Shown: positions 1 through 10,157, counted from the first letter of the stretch. The stretch: DNA of 64,000 nucleotides from Paenibacillus ihumii (GCF_001403875.1 NZ_LN884295.1:1-64000), one strand, 5' to 3'. Program-made: numbers and translations. The notes: a model not told the origin generated them from the sequence alone.

Positions 1-332
1 CCCAGTGTGGCCGTTCACCCTCTCAGGTCGGCTACGCATCGTCGCCTTGGTAGGCCATTACCCTACCAACTAGCTAATGCGCCGTAGGCCCATCCCTTAG
101 TGACAGATTGCTCCGTCTTTCATTGCTCCTTCATGCGATGAAGCAAATTATCCGGTATTAGCTAACGTTTCCGCTAGTTATCCCAGGCTGAGGGGCAGGT
201 TGCCTACGTATTACTCACCCGTCCGCCGCTAGGTTGCTTCGGAAGCAAGCTTCCAAAACAACCCCGCTCGACTTGCATGTATTAGGCACGCCGCCAGCGT
301 TCGTCCTGAGCCAGGATCAAACTCTCCAATAA
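1..332 (-). rRNA. rrs: 16S ribosomal RNA, 5' end only (partial)
   Basis: The reverse complement carries the conserved 5' 16S segment: the universal 27F site (AGAGTTTGATCCTGGCTCAG, complement of 306-325), followed by GACGAACGCTGGCGGCGTGC and the V1-V2 region up to about position 360 of the molecule. The gene runs off the left edge, so the rest of the rrn operon lies outside. The mature 5' end is set by analogy about 8 nt upstream of AGAGTTTGAT, so it is good to a few bases. The V1/V2 sequence looks like Paenibacillus, but I could not run a database search. Confidence 0.97.
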
Positions 333-533
333 AGTTGGATATCCCTCGCCCGAAGGCGATGACAATCCAGTTGGAATAAGCTGATTAAGCTCATTTTGAA
401 TCTGACGAGATCAGATTTGCATCTGACTCTATTATTTAGATTTCACTTCCGTGAAACCCGCTCACTCGTTGTTCAGTTTTCAAAGATCAAACCTTGTTTC
501 GCACGCCGCTGTTGTTTCAGCAGCGACTCTTAT

Positions 534-563
534 AATATATCATATTCACCCGGTTTGAGTCAA
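534..563 (-). promoter_or_regulatory. rRNA operon sigma-A promoter
   Basis: On the minus strand TTGACT (558-563) and TATATT (534-539) are 18 nt apart, with a T-rich upstream tract (568-597) that could act as an UP element. Transcription would start near 527 and give a leader of about 195 nt before 16S. The leader holds a TCTTTGAAAACTGAAC-type segment (470-487) typical of Bacillales rrn leaders and a small GTTTCAC/GTGAAAT hairpin (440-456) that may serve in antitermination or processing. There is no protein gene between 333 and 716. Confidence 0.7.
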
Positions 564-716
564 CAAGTTTTTTCGAAAACTTTTTTGGCTGTTTTTTAAT
601 GCCTGTATTAAGATTCTTAAAAACTCGATGCCTTGAAGGGGCGAGATTTAATTTAACACAGATCATCCATTGGAGTCAATCTCTATTTATATTTATTTTC
701 CTGGAAATGAGTGACA

Positions 717-1604
717 TCAGTATTTGCCCGCCAAATACCTGATCTCGCGGTCTTCGTCAATGCTTCCCTTCGGCTCTTTGATAATTTCCTTTGCCAGGGA
801 GTGATGAACCAGCTTACGCAAAATCATCGGAATATCCTCCCGAACATGAGCCAGCTCGGATAATCCTCTGAGCTCCTGGATGCTCCAGGCTTCTTTGCGG
901 CTTGATAGAATACGAAGCAGCACAGAGCAGCAGTCAGCCATTTTGGACATAATCGTAAACTCGCAGGCCAGCAGCACAAGCTGAATGCGCTGCTCCAACG
1001 TCTCCTTATTATCCGTCAGCTCATCAAACAGCTTATACACGACAGAATTCAGCGGGCGCACCTGTTCCCATACGCTGTTCTCCGGCAGCATTCCCTGTTC
1101 GATCAGCTCGATCCTTGCATAATGCTTTAAAGCCTGCAGGACATGATAGTAAGCATCGAGAAAATCAAGCTCCTGAGTATAACGCTTTGCCTCTATGTAC
1201 ATTTTAAGAAACTTGGCAAATTCAATGAATTTGCGCTGTTCCCTTATACCTGCCCCGAAATCAATGACTTCCTCGCGCAAACGGGCCAATTCTCCTTCAA
1301 CATCCCAGATAATATCCCCATGTAAAAAACACTGTACAATTTCCCGGTTCTCACCGGTCATTACCCAGCGTTTCAAATCCTTGTTGCTAATATGAATCAA
1401 TTGGTACTGCAAATCCCCATTCGTGCAGTGTTCAATTTCGATGCCCGCGTCATTCTGCCCCTCGCATACCGTAATGACAACCAGTTCGAAGTCATACGCG
1501 AGCGAGCTGTGAAATTCGCCGTTATTATGGCGATATCCGATAGCGCCTAGTGCTTGGCGGCCGACACTATCTTCATCAACCAATGAAAAAATAGTTGGTT
1601 CCAC
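717..1604 (-). CDS. ygxA: YgxA-like nucleotidyltransferase-fold protein
   Basis: This 295-residue cytosolic protein resembles B. subtilis YgxA, a nucleotidyltransferase-like protein followed by a C-terminal helical domain. In B. subtilis it also sits beside an rrn operon and the ygzB-perR genes, and that conserved context supports the call. The start is a GTG with AGGGGG a few bases upstream. Residues 1-110 form the presumed nucleotidyltransferase-like part, and the rest is mostly helical with a charged winged-helix-like end. I see no intact catalytic GS...DxD signature, so enzymatic activity is doubtful and no substrate is known. It is divergent from ygzB. Confidence 0.8.
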   Translation of the reverse strand: MEPTIFSLVDEDSVGRQALGAIGYRHNNGEFHSSLAYDFELVVITVCEGQNDAGIEIEHCTNGDLQYQLIHISNKDLKRWVMTGENREIVQCFLHGDIIWDVEGELARLREEVIDFGAGIREQRKFIEFAKFLKMYIEAKRYTQELDFLDAYYHVLQALKHYARIELIEQGMLPENSVWEQVRPLNSVVYKLFDELTDNKETLEQRIQLVLLACEFTIMSKMADCCSVLLRILSSRKEAWSIQELRGLSELAHVREDIPMILRKLVHHSLAKEIIKEPKGSIDEDREIRYLAGKY

Positions 1605-1726
1605 GATATCCCCCTACCTTGGCGTTCCCCCGCCAATTCGTTATAATATAGTTCTACGCTATATTTAAGTTTCCTGCTTTTCTGAAGAAGCGTTCTAAAA
1701 AAAATAATGAATTGAGGTTTGCTCAA

Positions 1727-2110
1727 ATGTTCTTCAAATCAAGCAAAATCAATGAATTCAGACTATGGGGCCTCCTCTTGACCATGCTAGGGATGGGCTT
1801 AATGGTTCTCGGCACCGCAGGAATCGTCTTCTGGGGACAGTCAGGCAAAGTGATCGCCGGAATAGGACTCGTCATTGGACTCATTGCAATGCTGGGGAGC
1901 CTGGCCATTTATTTCATCGCAGGCATGCTGTCCACGTCTGCCGTTCAGCTGGAATGCCCAGAGTGCCATAAATTGACCAAAATGCTGGGGAAGACAGACC
2001 GCTGCATGTTCTGTAAAACCATGCTGACCTTGGATCCGGAACGGGCAAACATTACAGCCGAACAACTTGAGCAGCAAAAAGCCGCGTCGCAGACAGCCGA
2101 ATCACAATAA
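1727..2110 (+). CDS. ygzB: YgzB-like (UPF0295) membrane protein
   Basis: This is a protein of about 127 residues with two hydrophobic segments (roughly residues 13-35 and 42-65) and a cytosolic tail with a CPEC...CMFC zinc-ribbon-like cysteine pattern. The N-terminal SSKIN motif and the tail match the UPF0295/YgzB family found next to perR in Bacillales. An upstream in-frame TTG (1712) exists, but the ATG at 1727 has GAGG 9-12 nt upstream and matches the family N-terminus, so I chose it. The function is unknown. Confidence 0.82.
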   Translation: MFFKSSKINEFRLWGLLLTMLGMGLMVLGTAGIVFWGQSGKVIAGIGLVIGLIAMLGSLAIYFIAGMLSTSAVQLECPECHKLTKMLGKTDRCMFCKTMLTLDPERANITAEQLEQQKAASQTAESQ

Positions 2111-2195
2111 AAAGTAAATAGCGATTATAGAGGCTTCAGCTCTGCGGAAGACTCACCAAACCCTATAATCCGCAACGAAATAATTCACAACGAAA

Positions 2196-2226
2196 AAGGC
2201 GGGACCTGCACAGGTCCCGCCTTCTT
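2196..2226. terminator. Bidirectional terminator between ygzB and the GH18 gene
   Basis: A near-perfect hairpin has arms AAGGCGGGACCTG and CAGGTCCCGCCTT around a 2-nt loop. It is flanked by an A-rich tract on the left and CTTTATT on the right, and lies between two convergent genes. Confidence 0.8.
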
Positions 2227-2240
2227 TATTCCCAAACTGC

Positions 2241-3971
2241 CTACTCGGCGATTTTGCTAAGCACGTCCCAGGCTTCGCTCGATGCAAAGCTCCGGTTCCA
2301 CGTCGCGATGCCTCCAAGCTGAAGCGATTTCGCCATTTCTACCCGACGCGCCAAAGATTCCTTGTCCTCCAGCCAAATTCGGTGCAGGGCGCCGTTTTCA
2401 CGGTATTCGACGTAGTTTTGGCCGGTTTTTTCCGATAGCTTCGGCTTGAGTGACTTTTCCTTAATGATCTCTTGAGCCTTCTTCATGCCAATGGCCTTCG
2501 ATTTGACTTTCGTTTTCCCGTCTTCTTCTGTTTCTGTCCATACCCGCGTGTATAGCGGTATCCCCATGATCAACTTGCTTGGCGGCACATCGTCTTCCTC
2601 AATAATGCGCGTCATGGACGAGCGGGACCAAGGCAGCGACGCTACGGAGCCGGCTACCGGGCTTGCCGCCCAATGCTCATCATATGCCATCACGATCAAA
2701 TAATCGCTCACTTCCGCCAGTGCCCTGCGATCAAGGAACGCCGACCACATCTCACTGTTCGACTTCGGAGTCACGTCAATGGACAACACCAGCCCCTGCT
2801 CCTGGGCGAGCGGCCAGAGCTCCCTCATAAACTGGGTCAAGTTGGCCCCATCCTTCGTATGAACATTCTCATAATCGATATTGATTCCGTCTAAATCATA
2901 TAATTTAGCATAATGGAGCATTTGTACGATCGTGGTCATCCGGCGGTCAAACGTCGATAAGGACTCCGATGTAATCTCCGGTTCGAAGCTGTTGCTGAAC
3001 AGCCCCCATACCTGCATGCCCCGCTCATGCGCCCACTTCACATATGCACGGTCCGCCTTGCTCTTTACATTTCCTTGCCCGTCAACCAGCGAGAACCAGG
3101 TAGGGCTCACTACATTGACGCCCGGCAGTTCCCCGATCGAGGAAGGTTTGGGCGCTACATTGTATACGGCCTCCCAGGTCAGATTAACAACCTTGGATTG
3201 CCATTTTTGCTTAGCTGGAGGCACCTCCTGCTGTTCCAGCGGCGGAATCGTCATTAGGCTATCCAGTGCAACATTCTTTTTTTTCACGTATCCCGCATAG
3301 CCGTTGTCCAGTTGGGCATAATACCAGTCATCCGCCTCATCCAAAATCCGCAGCTTCTCCCCCGGCTTCATCTCCGCCAATATCGGGGCATGAATACTGC
3401 TGTCCTGCCGCATAGCAACCGTGGCATCCTTACTGCGGCTGGACGTCTGGACATGAGCCATCTGAATCGTCTCCCCGGCCCTGTAGAGCAGAACGGCACC
3501 GGACGCGGCATCCTCATGCACCTCAATGCCATACAGCTCCTTCAGAAGATAAGCGGGCAGATATAATTCGCCTTCCTCCTCCACAGGGGCAAACAGCAAT
3601 TGAACCGGCTTGTTGTTGATTTTTCCCTTCATATCGTCCGCCTTCATCCATACAAGCTTGCGCTGCGTGGTAAGAATAACCGATTTGCTCTCTTCCTCAT
3701 ATCTCACATGGGGATCAACCTCTGACTGAATGACGGAAAAAGGGAGCTTAAGCCCCTCACCGTTGTCCAGAGCGGGCAAGTCCATCACTTCGCCTGCAAC
3801 AAATATCGGCTTCTCGAATTTCCCCTTCCATTCCGGAACCGCATGCTCCCGGCTTGGCAGAAGCTCCGATGCCGCCCAGTACGCACCGGCTGCAAGAAGC
3901 ACAAGCACCATAAACCATTTCAACCGTCCCCCGCGCCTCCGCTTCGTACGAGCCGTTCTTCTTCTTTTCAA
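2241..3971 (-). CDS. Membrane-anchored glycoside hydrolase family 18 protein with SH3 domain
   Basis: This 576-residue protein starts at a TTG with GGAGGT 8 nt upstream. It has a very basic N-terminus (residues 1-18) and one transmembrane anchor (about 19-35), so the rest lies outside the membrane. Residues 50-170 resemble a copper-amine-oxidase-N/stalk-like module, 176-235 are an SH3 domain (wall binding), and 258-576 are a GH18 barrel. The catalytic motif DGINIDYE (361-368) gives D366 and the proton donor E368. Proteins of this build (YdhD/YaaH-like) act on peptidoglycan or chitin-like glycans, so a wall or spore-cortex role is inferred. It lies downstream of perR behind a terminator. Confidence 0.85.
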   Translation of the reverse strand: MKRRRTARTKRRRGGRLKWFMVLVLLAAGAYWAASELLPSREHAVPEWKGKFEKPIFVAGEVMDLPALDNGEGLKLPFSVIQSEVDPHVRYEEESKSVILTTQRKLVWMKADDMKGKINNKPVQLLFAPVEEEGELYLPAYLLKELYGIEVHEDAASGAVLLYRAGETIQMAHVQTSSRSKDATVAMRQDSSIHAPILAEMKPGEKLRILDEADDWYYAQLDNGYAGYVKKKNVALDSLMTIPPLEQQEVPPAKQKWQSKVVNLTWEAVYNVAPKPSSIGELPGVNVVSPTWFSLVDGQGNVKSKADRAYVKWAHERGMQVWGLFSNSFEPEITSESLSTFDRRMTTIVQMLHYAKLYDLDGINIDYENVHTKDGANLTQFMRELWPLAQEQGLVLSIDVTPKSNSEMWSAFLDRRALAEVSDYLIVMAYDEHWAASPVAGSVASLPWSRSSMTRIIEEDDVPPSKLIMGIPLYTRVWTETEEDGKTKVKSKAIGMKKAQEIIKEKSLKPKLSEKTGQNYVEYRENGALHRIWLEDKESLARRVEMAKSLQLGGIATWNRSFASSEAWDVLSKIAE

Positions 3972-4033
3972 TCCGCAGTACCTCCATCAATAAAAATAGT
4001 AAATTGCGATGCGGCAGCTTCATATTGGACTCC

Positions 4034-4080
4034 AAAAAATAAGAACGTGAAGAATTCACGAAGGAATCCGTCACGTTCTT
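4034..4080 (-). terminator. perR terminator
   Basis: Inverted arms AAGAACGTGA (4041-4050) and TCACGTTCTT (4071-4080) are followed, reading the minus strand, by ATTTTTTGG. It sits just past the perR stop codon. Confidence 0.75.
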
Positions 4081-4101
4081 CCAAACCCGCAGGTCAAATG
4101 A

Positions 4102-4527
4102 TTATTGTTTCCGGCAATCGCCGCAAACCCCGTAAAGCTCCATTCGGTGACCATGCACCTGGAAGCCGGTCATCTCTTCGGCCTTTTGTTCCACATCCTC
4201 CAGCGAGGAGTATGTGAAGTCTTTGATTTTGCCACACTTCTCACATATCACATGATAATGATTCGAGACGTCCGCGTCAAAGCGGCTGGAGTTGTCCCCG
4301 TAAGTCAGCTCTCGAACCATGCCAGCTTCAATAAACATCTTCAAATTGTTATATACTGTTGCCACGCTCATATTCGGAAAACGGGGCGCTAGCGCACGAT
4401 AGATTTCATCTGCCGTCGGATGGCCCATCGATTCCATAAGGAACGTTAAAATGGCATGACGCTGCGGCGTAATGCGGACCCCGTTGATTTTCAATTGGTC
4501 CAATGCATGCTGTACCCGCGTAGTCAT
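4102..4527 (-). CDS. perR: Peroxide stress regulator PerR (Fur family)
   Basis: This is a Fur-family repressor of about 141 residues. The DNA-binding helix region reads [10 protein letters not shown] and [12 protein letters not shown], almost identical to Bacillus PerR. The structural zinc site is present as CEKC and CGDC pairs, and the regulatory metal ligands are seen in the GHPTADEIY histidine and the SNHYH pair, as expected for a protein that senses H2O2 by metal-catalysed histidine oxidation. A GTG at 4536 is in frame, but the ATG at 4527 is better spaced from AAAGG. It is transcribed alone and is likely autoregulated through the palindrome over its -10. Expected targets include peroxide defence and iron efflux genes; a P1B ATPase at 57-59 kb is a possible one. 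Confidence 0.93.
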   Translation of the reverse strand: MTTRVQHALDQLKINGVRITPQRHAILTFLMESMGHPTADEIYRALAPRFPNMSVATVYNNLKMFIEAGMVRELTYGDNSSRFDADVSNHYHVICEKCGKIKDFTYSSLEDVEQKAEEMTGFQVHGHRMELYGVCGDCRKQ

Positions 4528-4584
4528 TATGTCCACCGCCTTTAAGAGGTTGTTGCCAATCCCCTCTTCTGTCTTCTTACAACT

Positions 4585-4616
4585 TTATTGTACTTTTACA
4601 ATAATTCGTTTGTCAA
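4585..4616 (-). promoter_or_regulatory. perR promoter with overlapping palindromic Per-box-like operator
   Basis: On the minus strand TTGACA (4611-4616) and TACAAT (4587-4592) are 18 nt apart. A perfect 8-nt inverted repeat, TTATTGTA/TACAATAA around 4 nt, spans 4585-4604 and covers the -10. The classical Per box is TTATAAT-N-ATTATAA, so the spacing here differs. Autoregulation is inferred from position and symmetry. Confidence 0.65.
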
Positions 4617-4665
4617 CGAGAGCAGCCGGAAGGTATGAGGCCTGACAAGCCCCGTGGCAGCACGT

Positions 4666-6498
4666 TCATTGCCCGTTCACATATAAATTGCTGTTTCCCT
4701 CGATTTTTACCAAATGCTCCCCTGTACCCTGGACTCCATAAATTTCCTTGTTATCCACCTTAAAAGGTAAGTCCGTCTCAATATCGCCGTATCCGCTCGA
4801 GCCTTCCAGCGTGTAGTCGCCTTCCGCCGGAATGGTCAGCTTCATTTCCCCTACCGCGCTATAGACATTCCAGTCCCCCCCGATCAGCGGGGATTCAATC
4901 TCAATCCTGCCGTTCAAGGATTCGGCCTTTAACGCAGCGGGGACGCCCTTGATGGTGATGTTGCCGTTCTTTGTATTCGCATGGATATCGTCATCCACGT
5001 TCAGCAGCACGATATTGCCGACCAAGGTAGACATGGACACCTGTCCCGTAATCATGTTGCCGATCATGTTCCCCCCTTGGGTCTCTGCGCTGACATTGCC
5101 GAAGATCCGGTACATTTCCGCATCGCCATTCAGCGTTTTTGCCGTTACATCTCCATTGATGTCCCACAGCTTTAAATCTCCGTTGCCTGTCTGCAGCTTG
5201 ATTTGCTTCAAAGCCCGGACGCCGCTCATCTTGATTTTACCGTTTGTGGTGCTTATATCGATATCCAAAAAGCGATTCTCCGGCAGGTATACCGTTATAT
5301 TCATGCGCGGATGCCTTTTGCCGGAAACGCCGTACACCTTATCCTTTACATTCAGAGTTAGCGCCTTGCCCCCGGCTATCTGCAGCTCCGTATCCTCCGC
5401 CACAGACCGGGCTTCCTCGACCGGCAGCTGATCGACCCATACCGTGCTCTCCACGCGGACTCCTTCAATTTCCGCCCTTCTTACATCAATATTTCCATTA
5501 ATGCCGTTAATGACGATTTGTTCAGTGCGCAGGTCGATGGGAATCTCCAGCGTATCTTTAGCCAGACTGTAGCCTTCCTCTGCGCTGAAATCCGTGCCGG
5601 CCGTCGTTAGATCCAGACTGACCCGGTTCCATAAATGCATATAGTGATCCTGCTGCGTGACTGCAAAGACCGAAAACGCCACAAACAGCGATAGCAGGAG
5701 ACCTTTGATGTCAACGCGAAGCATGCGCAGCGGGTGAGCTGTTTTACGCCGATTCCACAGGAAAACATAAATCTGTTCAAGGCCGGCAACAACCAGCAGC
5801 ATCGGCCACCAATTCAACAGGCGAAGCATCAAGCTGCTTCCCGAAGCGACGTCGGTCAGAAGGATAACTCCTGTGCCCATAAGAAGCAGTGAGGCGGTCA
5901 TCCGGCCCGTTCTAAACAGGCGGCGCCGGCACTCTCGAACCATGAGTGCAGCGGCGCCTAGAATAAGCCCCGCCGCCACCGCATATCCCGCGCTTGCCTG
6001 AATGACAGCTGCGAGCCAAGGCGGCTTCTGATTCAGCAGGAAAATTACGCCGCCGCCCGTGATAAGCAGAAGACCGGAGAGCATCCCCCTCCAGACTTGC
6101 CCATGAGTTCCGACGGCCTGTTCCCTTGGGGCAATCCTCTCATTCCTTACTCGCGCATTAACTAGATCGGTAGATTGAAGCACGTCATAAATGCTATAAA
6201 AATAAATTGCAGGAATCAAAATACCTAGCAGAAACAAAAAGGGGATATTGATGGTCATTCGTACGGATGAGAAATAAATCATGGACGAAGCATCCAAGAT
6301 CAAAAAATAACTGATGGCTATTCCCCGCCAGAACATTCGCAAATAAAGATGGCCTAGACCCGGAAACAAGGCCGAGAGCATGCAAGCTATGAATTTACGT
6401 TTAAATCGTCTGGGGCGGTAATGTCTGGCCTTTTTCCCGGCTCCCGACTTCTGATTATGCCGTGCTTGATCCGTTGCGGTCATTGGTTCCGGTGTCAT
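4666..6498 (-). CDS. Multi-spanning membrane protein with C-terminal DUF4097-type beta repeat domain
   Basis: The protein has about 610 residues. The start is the ATG 6 nt after AAGAGGAGG; upstream in-frame ATGs overlap or precede that site. A basic N-terminus (1-36) is followed by a membrane hairpin with FPGLGHLYL (45-53) and further hydrophobic segments near 60-110, 137-190, 200-217, 228-247 and 266-282. This part recalls the LiaI/LiaF-like membrane modules. Residues 330-610 are a repetitive, asparagine/glycine-rich beta region (repeats such as TTNGKIKMSG and TLNGDAEMYR) typical of DUF4097/LiaX-like domains placed outside the membrane. An envelope-stress role is inferred from the family resemblance only. 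It is monocistronic as far as can be seen. Confidence 0.7.
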   Translation of the reverse strand: MTPEPMTATDQARHNQKSGAGKKARHYRPRRFKRKFIACMLSALFPGLGHLYLRMFWRGIAISYFLILDASSMIYFSSVRMTINIPFLFLLGILIPAIYFYSIYDVLQSTDLVNARVRNERIAPREQAVGTHGQVWRGMLSGLLLITGGGVIFLLNQKPPWLAAVIQASAGYAVAAGLILGAAALMVRECRRRLFRTGRMTASLLLMGTGVILLTDVASGSSLMLRLLNWWPMLLVVAGLEQIYVFLWNRRKTAHPLRMLRVDIKGLLLSLFVAFSVFAVTQQDHYMHLWNRVSLDLTTAGTDFSAEEGYSLAKDTLEIPIDLRTEQIVINGINGNIDVRRAEIEGVRVESTVWVDQLPVEEARSVAEDTELQIAGGKALTLNVKDKVYGVSGKRHPRMNITVYLPENRFLDIDISTTNGKIKMSGVRALKQIKLQTGNGDLKLWDINGDVTAKTLNGDAEMYRIFGNVSAETQGGNMIGNMITGQVSMSTLVGNIVLLNVDDDIHANTKNGNITIKGVPAALKAESLNGRIEIESPLIGGDWNVYSAVGEMKLTIPAEGDYTLEGSSGYGDIETDLPFKVDNKEIYGVQGTGEHLVKIEGNSNLYVNGQ

Positions 6499-6671
6499 AT
6501 CCATCCTCCTCTTTTGATTAATCATAACCGATTTCGGCCTTGCTCGTAACTTGGAATTCCTGGCGAAGCAATTCTTCTAAGGGAGCATGCGCAGGGATAC
6601 AGAAATTGTTCTGGCAAGCGGCAATTTCCCCCTGCGAGGAGACTTTACTTCAGGGCATGGGGAAATGCAAA

Positions 6672-6699
6672 GAAACTCTCCTATGAAGAGGAGAGTTTC
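6672..6699 (-). terminator. Terminator of the gatCAB-acetyltransferase unit
   Basis: Arms GAAACTCTC and GAGAGTTTC are followed on the minus strand by TTTGCATTT. The hairpin overlaps the last codons and stop of the acetyltransferase gene. Confidence 0.6.
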
Positions 6700-7157
6700 A
6701 AGGGCTCTAGCCGGTATATCGTTAATTCAACGTTGGACATCGCCATTATCGTGCCTGCGGCTATGAAGCCCTGCTGCTCATACAACGAGACAGCCGGGGC
6801 ATTCAGCGTGCCCGCCTTCACCTCGAGCAGCGATGTATCTGAATATTTCTCGATAACATAACGCAGCAATGACCGCCCTATACCCTGACGAAGATGCTGA
6901 GGATGCACCATAAGGCGCGTAATCTCGACTTCACCCTCCTTCTTCCGGGCAACCGCGACCGCACCGAGAACTTCCCCTTCCGGAGTAACTGTTCCATAGA
7001 AGGACTCAGAGCTGTTCGCCAAAGTCTCAAGAGTATCCGGAAGCGGGGGCAGATGCCTTACCCCTACCGCGTGCGCCTCAAGCCGGTACGCCGCATGCTG
7101 CAGGCTCCATATTTGTTCGACGATATCCGGATCCCGCAGCGATAGTGGCACGATCAC
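6681..7157 (-). CDS. GNAT family N-acetyltransferase
   Basis: This 158-residue protein starts at a GTG, with GGGGG 7 nt upstream. The acetyl-CoA pyrophosphate-binding loop is visible as HPQHLRQGIGRSLL (the R/Q-x-x-G-x-G/A motif), preceded by the strand ITRLMV and followed by LEVKAGTLNAPAVSLYEQQGF, the usual GNAT motif B. The substrate cannot be told. It follows gatB by 63 nt on the same strand and shares the terminator, so it is probably cotranscribed with gatCAB without an evident functional link. Confidence 0.82.
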   Translation of the reverse strand: MIVPLSLRDPDIVEQIWSLQHAAYRLEAHAVGVRHLPPLPDTLETLANSSESFYGTVTPEGEVLGAVAVARKKEGEVEITRLMVHPQHLRQGIGRSLLRYVIEKYSDTSLLEVKAGTLNAPAVSLYEQQGFIAAGTIMAMSNVELTIYRLEPLKLSSS

Positions 7158-7220
7158 ACGCTCGCCCCCTTCTTCATAGATCCCATTTGAAATAGTTCAG
7201 CGGCGGCCGGAATAGAAGCT

Positions 7221-8660
7221 CTAGCCCTTCAGAACATCTACCAGCAGCTTGTTGACGAGCCCAGGATTAGCCTTGCCTTTACTGCGCTTCATCACCTGTC
7301 CTACGAGGAAGCCGATCGCCTTCTCCTTACCCGCCTTGTAGTCCTCGACAGAGGCCGGATTCTCGGCAATGACTTCATTGACGATAGCCAGAATCGCCCC
7401 TTCGTCGCTAATTTGGACGAGTCCCTGCTCCTCAACGATTTGCTGAGGCAGCTTGCCGCTCTGCAGCATTTCCTTGAACACCGTCTTGGCAATCTTGGAG
7501 CTGATCGTTCCTTTCTCAATCAGGCCGATCATTTCACCCAAGCCCTGGCCGGTCAGCTTCACATCGGACAACTCTAGGCTGTTGCTGTTCAAATACCCGA
7601 GCAGATCACCCATGATCCAGTTGGACACCGATTTGGCATCCTTCGTGAACTCCAGACTGCTCTCGAACAGATCGGCCAGCGCCTTGGATGAGGTAATGAC
7701 TTCCGCATCATAACTAGGAAGCCCAAGCTGCTCCGTATAGCGGGCCTTGCGGGCATCCGGAAGCTCGGGAATGGATGCTCTGATCCGATCCTTCCAGGCT
7801 TGATCGATATGCAGCGTCACTAAGTCCGGATCCGGGAAATAGCGGTAATCATGCGCTTCTTCCTTGCCGCGCATCGAGAAGGTCTTGCCCTGGGCCTCAT
7901 CCCAGCGCCGCGTCTCCTGAACGACCTCTCCGCCCTCATCCAAAATCTCGGCTTGACGGTATTGCTCATACTCCAAGCCGCGCAATACGCCGCGGAAGGA
8001 GTTCATGTTCTTAAGCTCGGCCCGGGTGCCCAGTTCCTTCTGCCCCACGGGACGAAGACTGATGTTCGCATCGCAGCGCATCGAGCCCTCTTCCATTTTC
8101 ACATCGGACACGTCGCAGTACTGCATGATCGCGCGCAGCTTCTCCAAATAAGCCCGCGCCTCCTCCGGTGAAGAAATCTCCGGCTCGGATACGATCTCTA
8201 CCAGCGGAGTACCCACGCGGTTGAAGTCGACGAGCGAAGCATACCCCCCATCGATATGGGTGAGCTTGCCCGCATCCTCTTCCAAATGAAGACGGGTAAT
8301 GCCGATGCGCTTCGTCTTCCCGTCAACTTCGATGTCGATATAACCGTTCTGCCCGATCGGCTGGTCAAATTGGGAAATCTGATAAGCCTTCGGGGAGTCG
8401 GGATAGAAATAGTTCTTCCGGTCGAATTTGCTGACATCTGCAATTTCGCAGTTGAGAGCCATGGCGGCCTTCATCGCGTAATCCACGGCCTGGCGGTTAA
8501 GCACAGGCAGCACGCCGGGATGCCCGAGGCATACCGGGCAGGTATGACTGTTGGGCGGAGCGCCGAATTCCGTGGAGCAGCCGCAGAAAATTTTGGATTT
8601 CGTATGCAGCTCCACGTGCACTTCCAGCCCGATTACCGTTTCATATTTGGATGTTGACAT
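7221..8660 (-). CDS. gatB: Aspartyl/glutamyl-tRNA(Asn/Gln) amidotransferase subunit B
   Basis: This is a 479-residue GatB. The start ATG at 8660 has AGGAGG 6 nt upstream; the in-frame extension to 8678 includes the Shine-Dalgarno and is not used. The N-terminus [13 protein letters not shown], the zinc-site cysteines (CGCSTEFG...CPVC), the [14 protein letters not shown] segment and the C-terminal helical/YqeY-like tail are all family hallmarks. GatB binds the misacylated tRNA and phosphorylates Glu or Asp using ATP. With GatA and GatC it makes Gln-tRNA(Gln), and in some species Asn-tRNA(Asn). It is the third gene of gatC-gatA-gatB. Confidence 0.97.
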   Translation of the reverse strand: MSTSKYETVIGLEVHVELHTKSKIFCGCSTEFGAPPNSHTCPVCLGHPGVLPVLNRQAVDYAMKAAMALNCEIADVSKFDRKNYFYPDSPKAYQISQFDQPIGQNGYIDIEVDGKTKRIGITRLHLEEDAGKLTHIDGGYASLVDFNRVGTPLVEIVSEPEISSPEEARAYLEKLRAIMQYCDVSDVKMEEGSMRCDANISLRPVGQKELGTRAELKNMNSFRGVLRGLEYEQYRQAEILDEGGEVVQETRRWDEAQGKTFSMRGKEEAHDYRYFPDPDLVTLHIDQAWKDRIRASIPELPDARKARYTEQLGLPSYDAEVITSSKALADLFESSLEFTKDAKSVSNWIMGDLLGYLNSNSLELSDVKLTGQGLGEMIGLIEKGTISSKIAKTVFKEMLQSGKLPQQIVEEQGLVQISDEGAILAIVNEVIAENPASVEDYKAGKEKAIGFLVGQVMKRSKGKANPGLVNKLLVDVLKG

Positions 8661-8702
8661 ATTGATCCTCCTGAACACTTTAGTGAAACCATCCTGCTTC
8701 TC

Positions 8703-10157
8703 TTACAACGCCGGGCGCCGCTTGTGATGGTCGGTATTGGACTCAAAAGCATGAGCAAGCCGCAATATCGTGCTCTCATCAAACGCTTTGCCGATCATTT
8801 GCAGCCCGATCGGAAGCCCGTCCGCAAATCCGCAAGGGATGCTAAGGGCCGGCACTCCTGCAAGACTAACTGGAATTGTCAATATATCATTCAAGTACAT
8901 CGTCAGCGGATCATCCACTTGGGAGCCTAACGAGAAGGCAGTCGTCGGCGTCGTCGGCCCGACGATGACATCATATTTCTCGAACGTCTGATCAAAATCT
9001 TGCTTAATTAAGGTGCGTACCTTCTGGGCTTTCAAATAATATGCGTCATAGTATCCGGAGCTAAGAGCGTACGTACCGAGCATAATGCGGCGCTTGACCT
9101 CTGGACCGAAGCCTTGGCTGCGGGATTCATGGTAAAGATCGATCAGGCTGCCCGCATGATCAGCGCGCACCCCATACCGTACGCCGTCAAAGCGCGACAG
9201 GTTCGAGGATGCCTCCGAGGAAGCCAGCAAATAATACGCGGCGACCGCATACTCGGTATGCGGAAGCGATACCTCTTCCCATACAGCTCCCAGGCTCTCC
9301 AATAGACGCAATGCCTCCATCACGGAAGCCTTGATCTGCGGATCAACGCCTTCGAGGTATTCCTTCGGCACGGCGATGCGAAGCCCGGCAATATCACCAG
9401 TCAAAGCGCTGGCATAATTCGGGATTTCCACCTGCGCCGACGTGGAATCCTTCGGATCATAGCCTGCGATGGCCTGCAGCAGAAAAGCCGCATCCTCCAC
9501 GTTCTTCGTAATCGGCCCGATTTGGTCAAGCGATGAGGCAAAGGCGACCAAGCCGTATCTCGATACAAGGCCGTAGGTCGGCTTCAGGCCAACCACGCCG
9601 CAATACGAGGCCGGCTGGCGGATCGAGCCGCCGGTATCCGAGCCTAAAGCAAAATAAGCTTCGCCCGCAGCCACGGCAGCAGCTGAACCGCCGCTGGAGC
9701 CGCCCGGTACCCGATTCAAATCCCAAGGATTGCGTACCGGATGGAAGCTAGAATTCTCATTGGAGCCGCCCATCGCGAACTCGTCCATATTCAATTTGCC
9801 GACCAGAACGGAATCCGCCTGCTTCAGCTTGGTGATGACCGTGCCGTCATAAATCGGATCGTAGTTGGACAGGAACTGGCTTGCACAGGTCGTGAGCAAT
9901 CCCTCCGTCACCATATTGTCCTTCACTCCGATCGGCAGCCCGAACAGAAGACCAAGATCCTCTCCGCGGGCCAGCTTGTCGTCAAGCCGCGCCGCTTCCG
10001 CTCGCGCACCATCCTCGTTCAATGTCAAATAAGCGCCGATCCGTTCATCTCTTTCCCCGATCTTGGCAAAGGCTTCATTCACCAGATCGATAACCGATAA
10101 CTCCTTGCTGCGGAGCTGGCTATGTATATCCTGTAAACGTAAATCAAAAAGCGTCAC
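8703..10157 (-). CDS. gatA: Aspartyl/glutamyl-tRNA(Asn/Gln) amidotransferase subunit A
   Basis: This is a 484-residue amidase-signature enzyme that frees ammonia from glutamine for GatB. The start is a GTG with AAGGAGG upstream; the longer frame to 10250 includes the Shine-Dalgarno and non-family sequence. The catalytic triad is intact at the canonical positions: K79 (GVKDN), S154 (PGGSSGGS) and S178 (DTGGSIR). The amidase signature runs from about residue 150 to 182. It lies between gatC and gatB. Confidence 0.97.
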   Translation of the reverse strand: MTLFDLRLQDIHSQLRSKELSVIDLVNEAFAKIGERDERIGAYLTLNEDGARAEAARLDDKLARGEDLGLLFGLPIGVKDNMVTEGLLTTCASQFLSNYDPIYDGTVITKLKQADSVLVGKLNMDEFAMGGSNENSSFHPVRNPWDLNRVPGGSSGGSAAAVAAGEAYFALGSDTGGSIRQPASYCGVVGLKPTYGLVSRYGLVAFASSLDQIGPITKNVEDAAFLLQAIAGYDPKDSTSAQVEIPNYASALTGDIAGLRIAVPKEYLEGVDPQIKASVMEALRLLESLGAVWEEVSLPHTEYAVAAYYLLASSEASSNLSRFDGVRYGVRADHAGSLIDLYHESRSQGFGPEVKRRIMLGTYALSSGYYDAYYLKAQKVRTLIKQDFDQTFEKYDVIVGPTTPTTAFSLGSQVDDPLTMYLNDILTIPVSLAGVPALSIPCGFADGLPIGLQMIGKAFDESTILRLAHAFESNTDHHKRRPAL

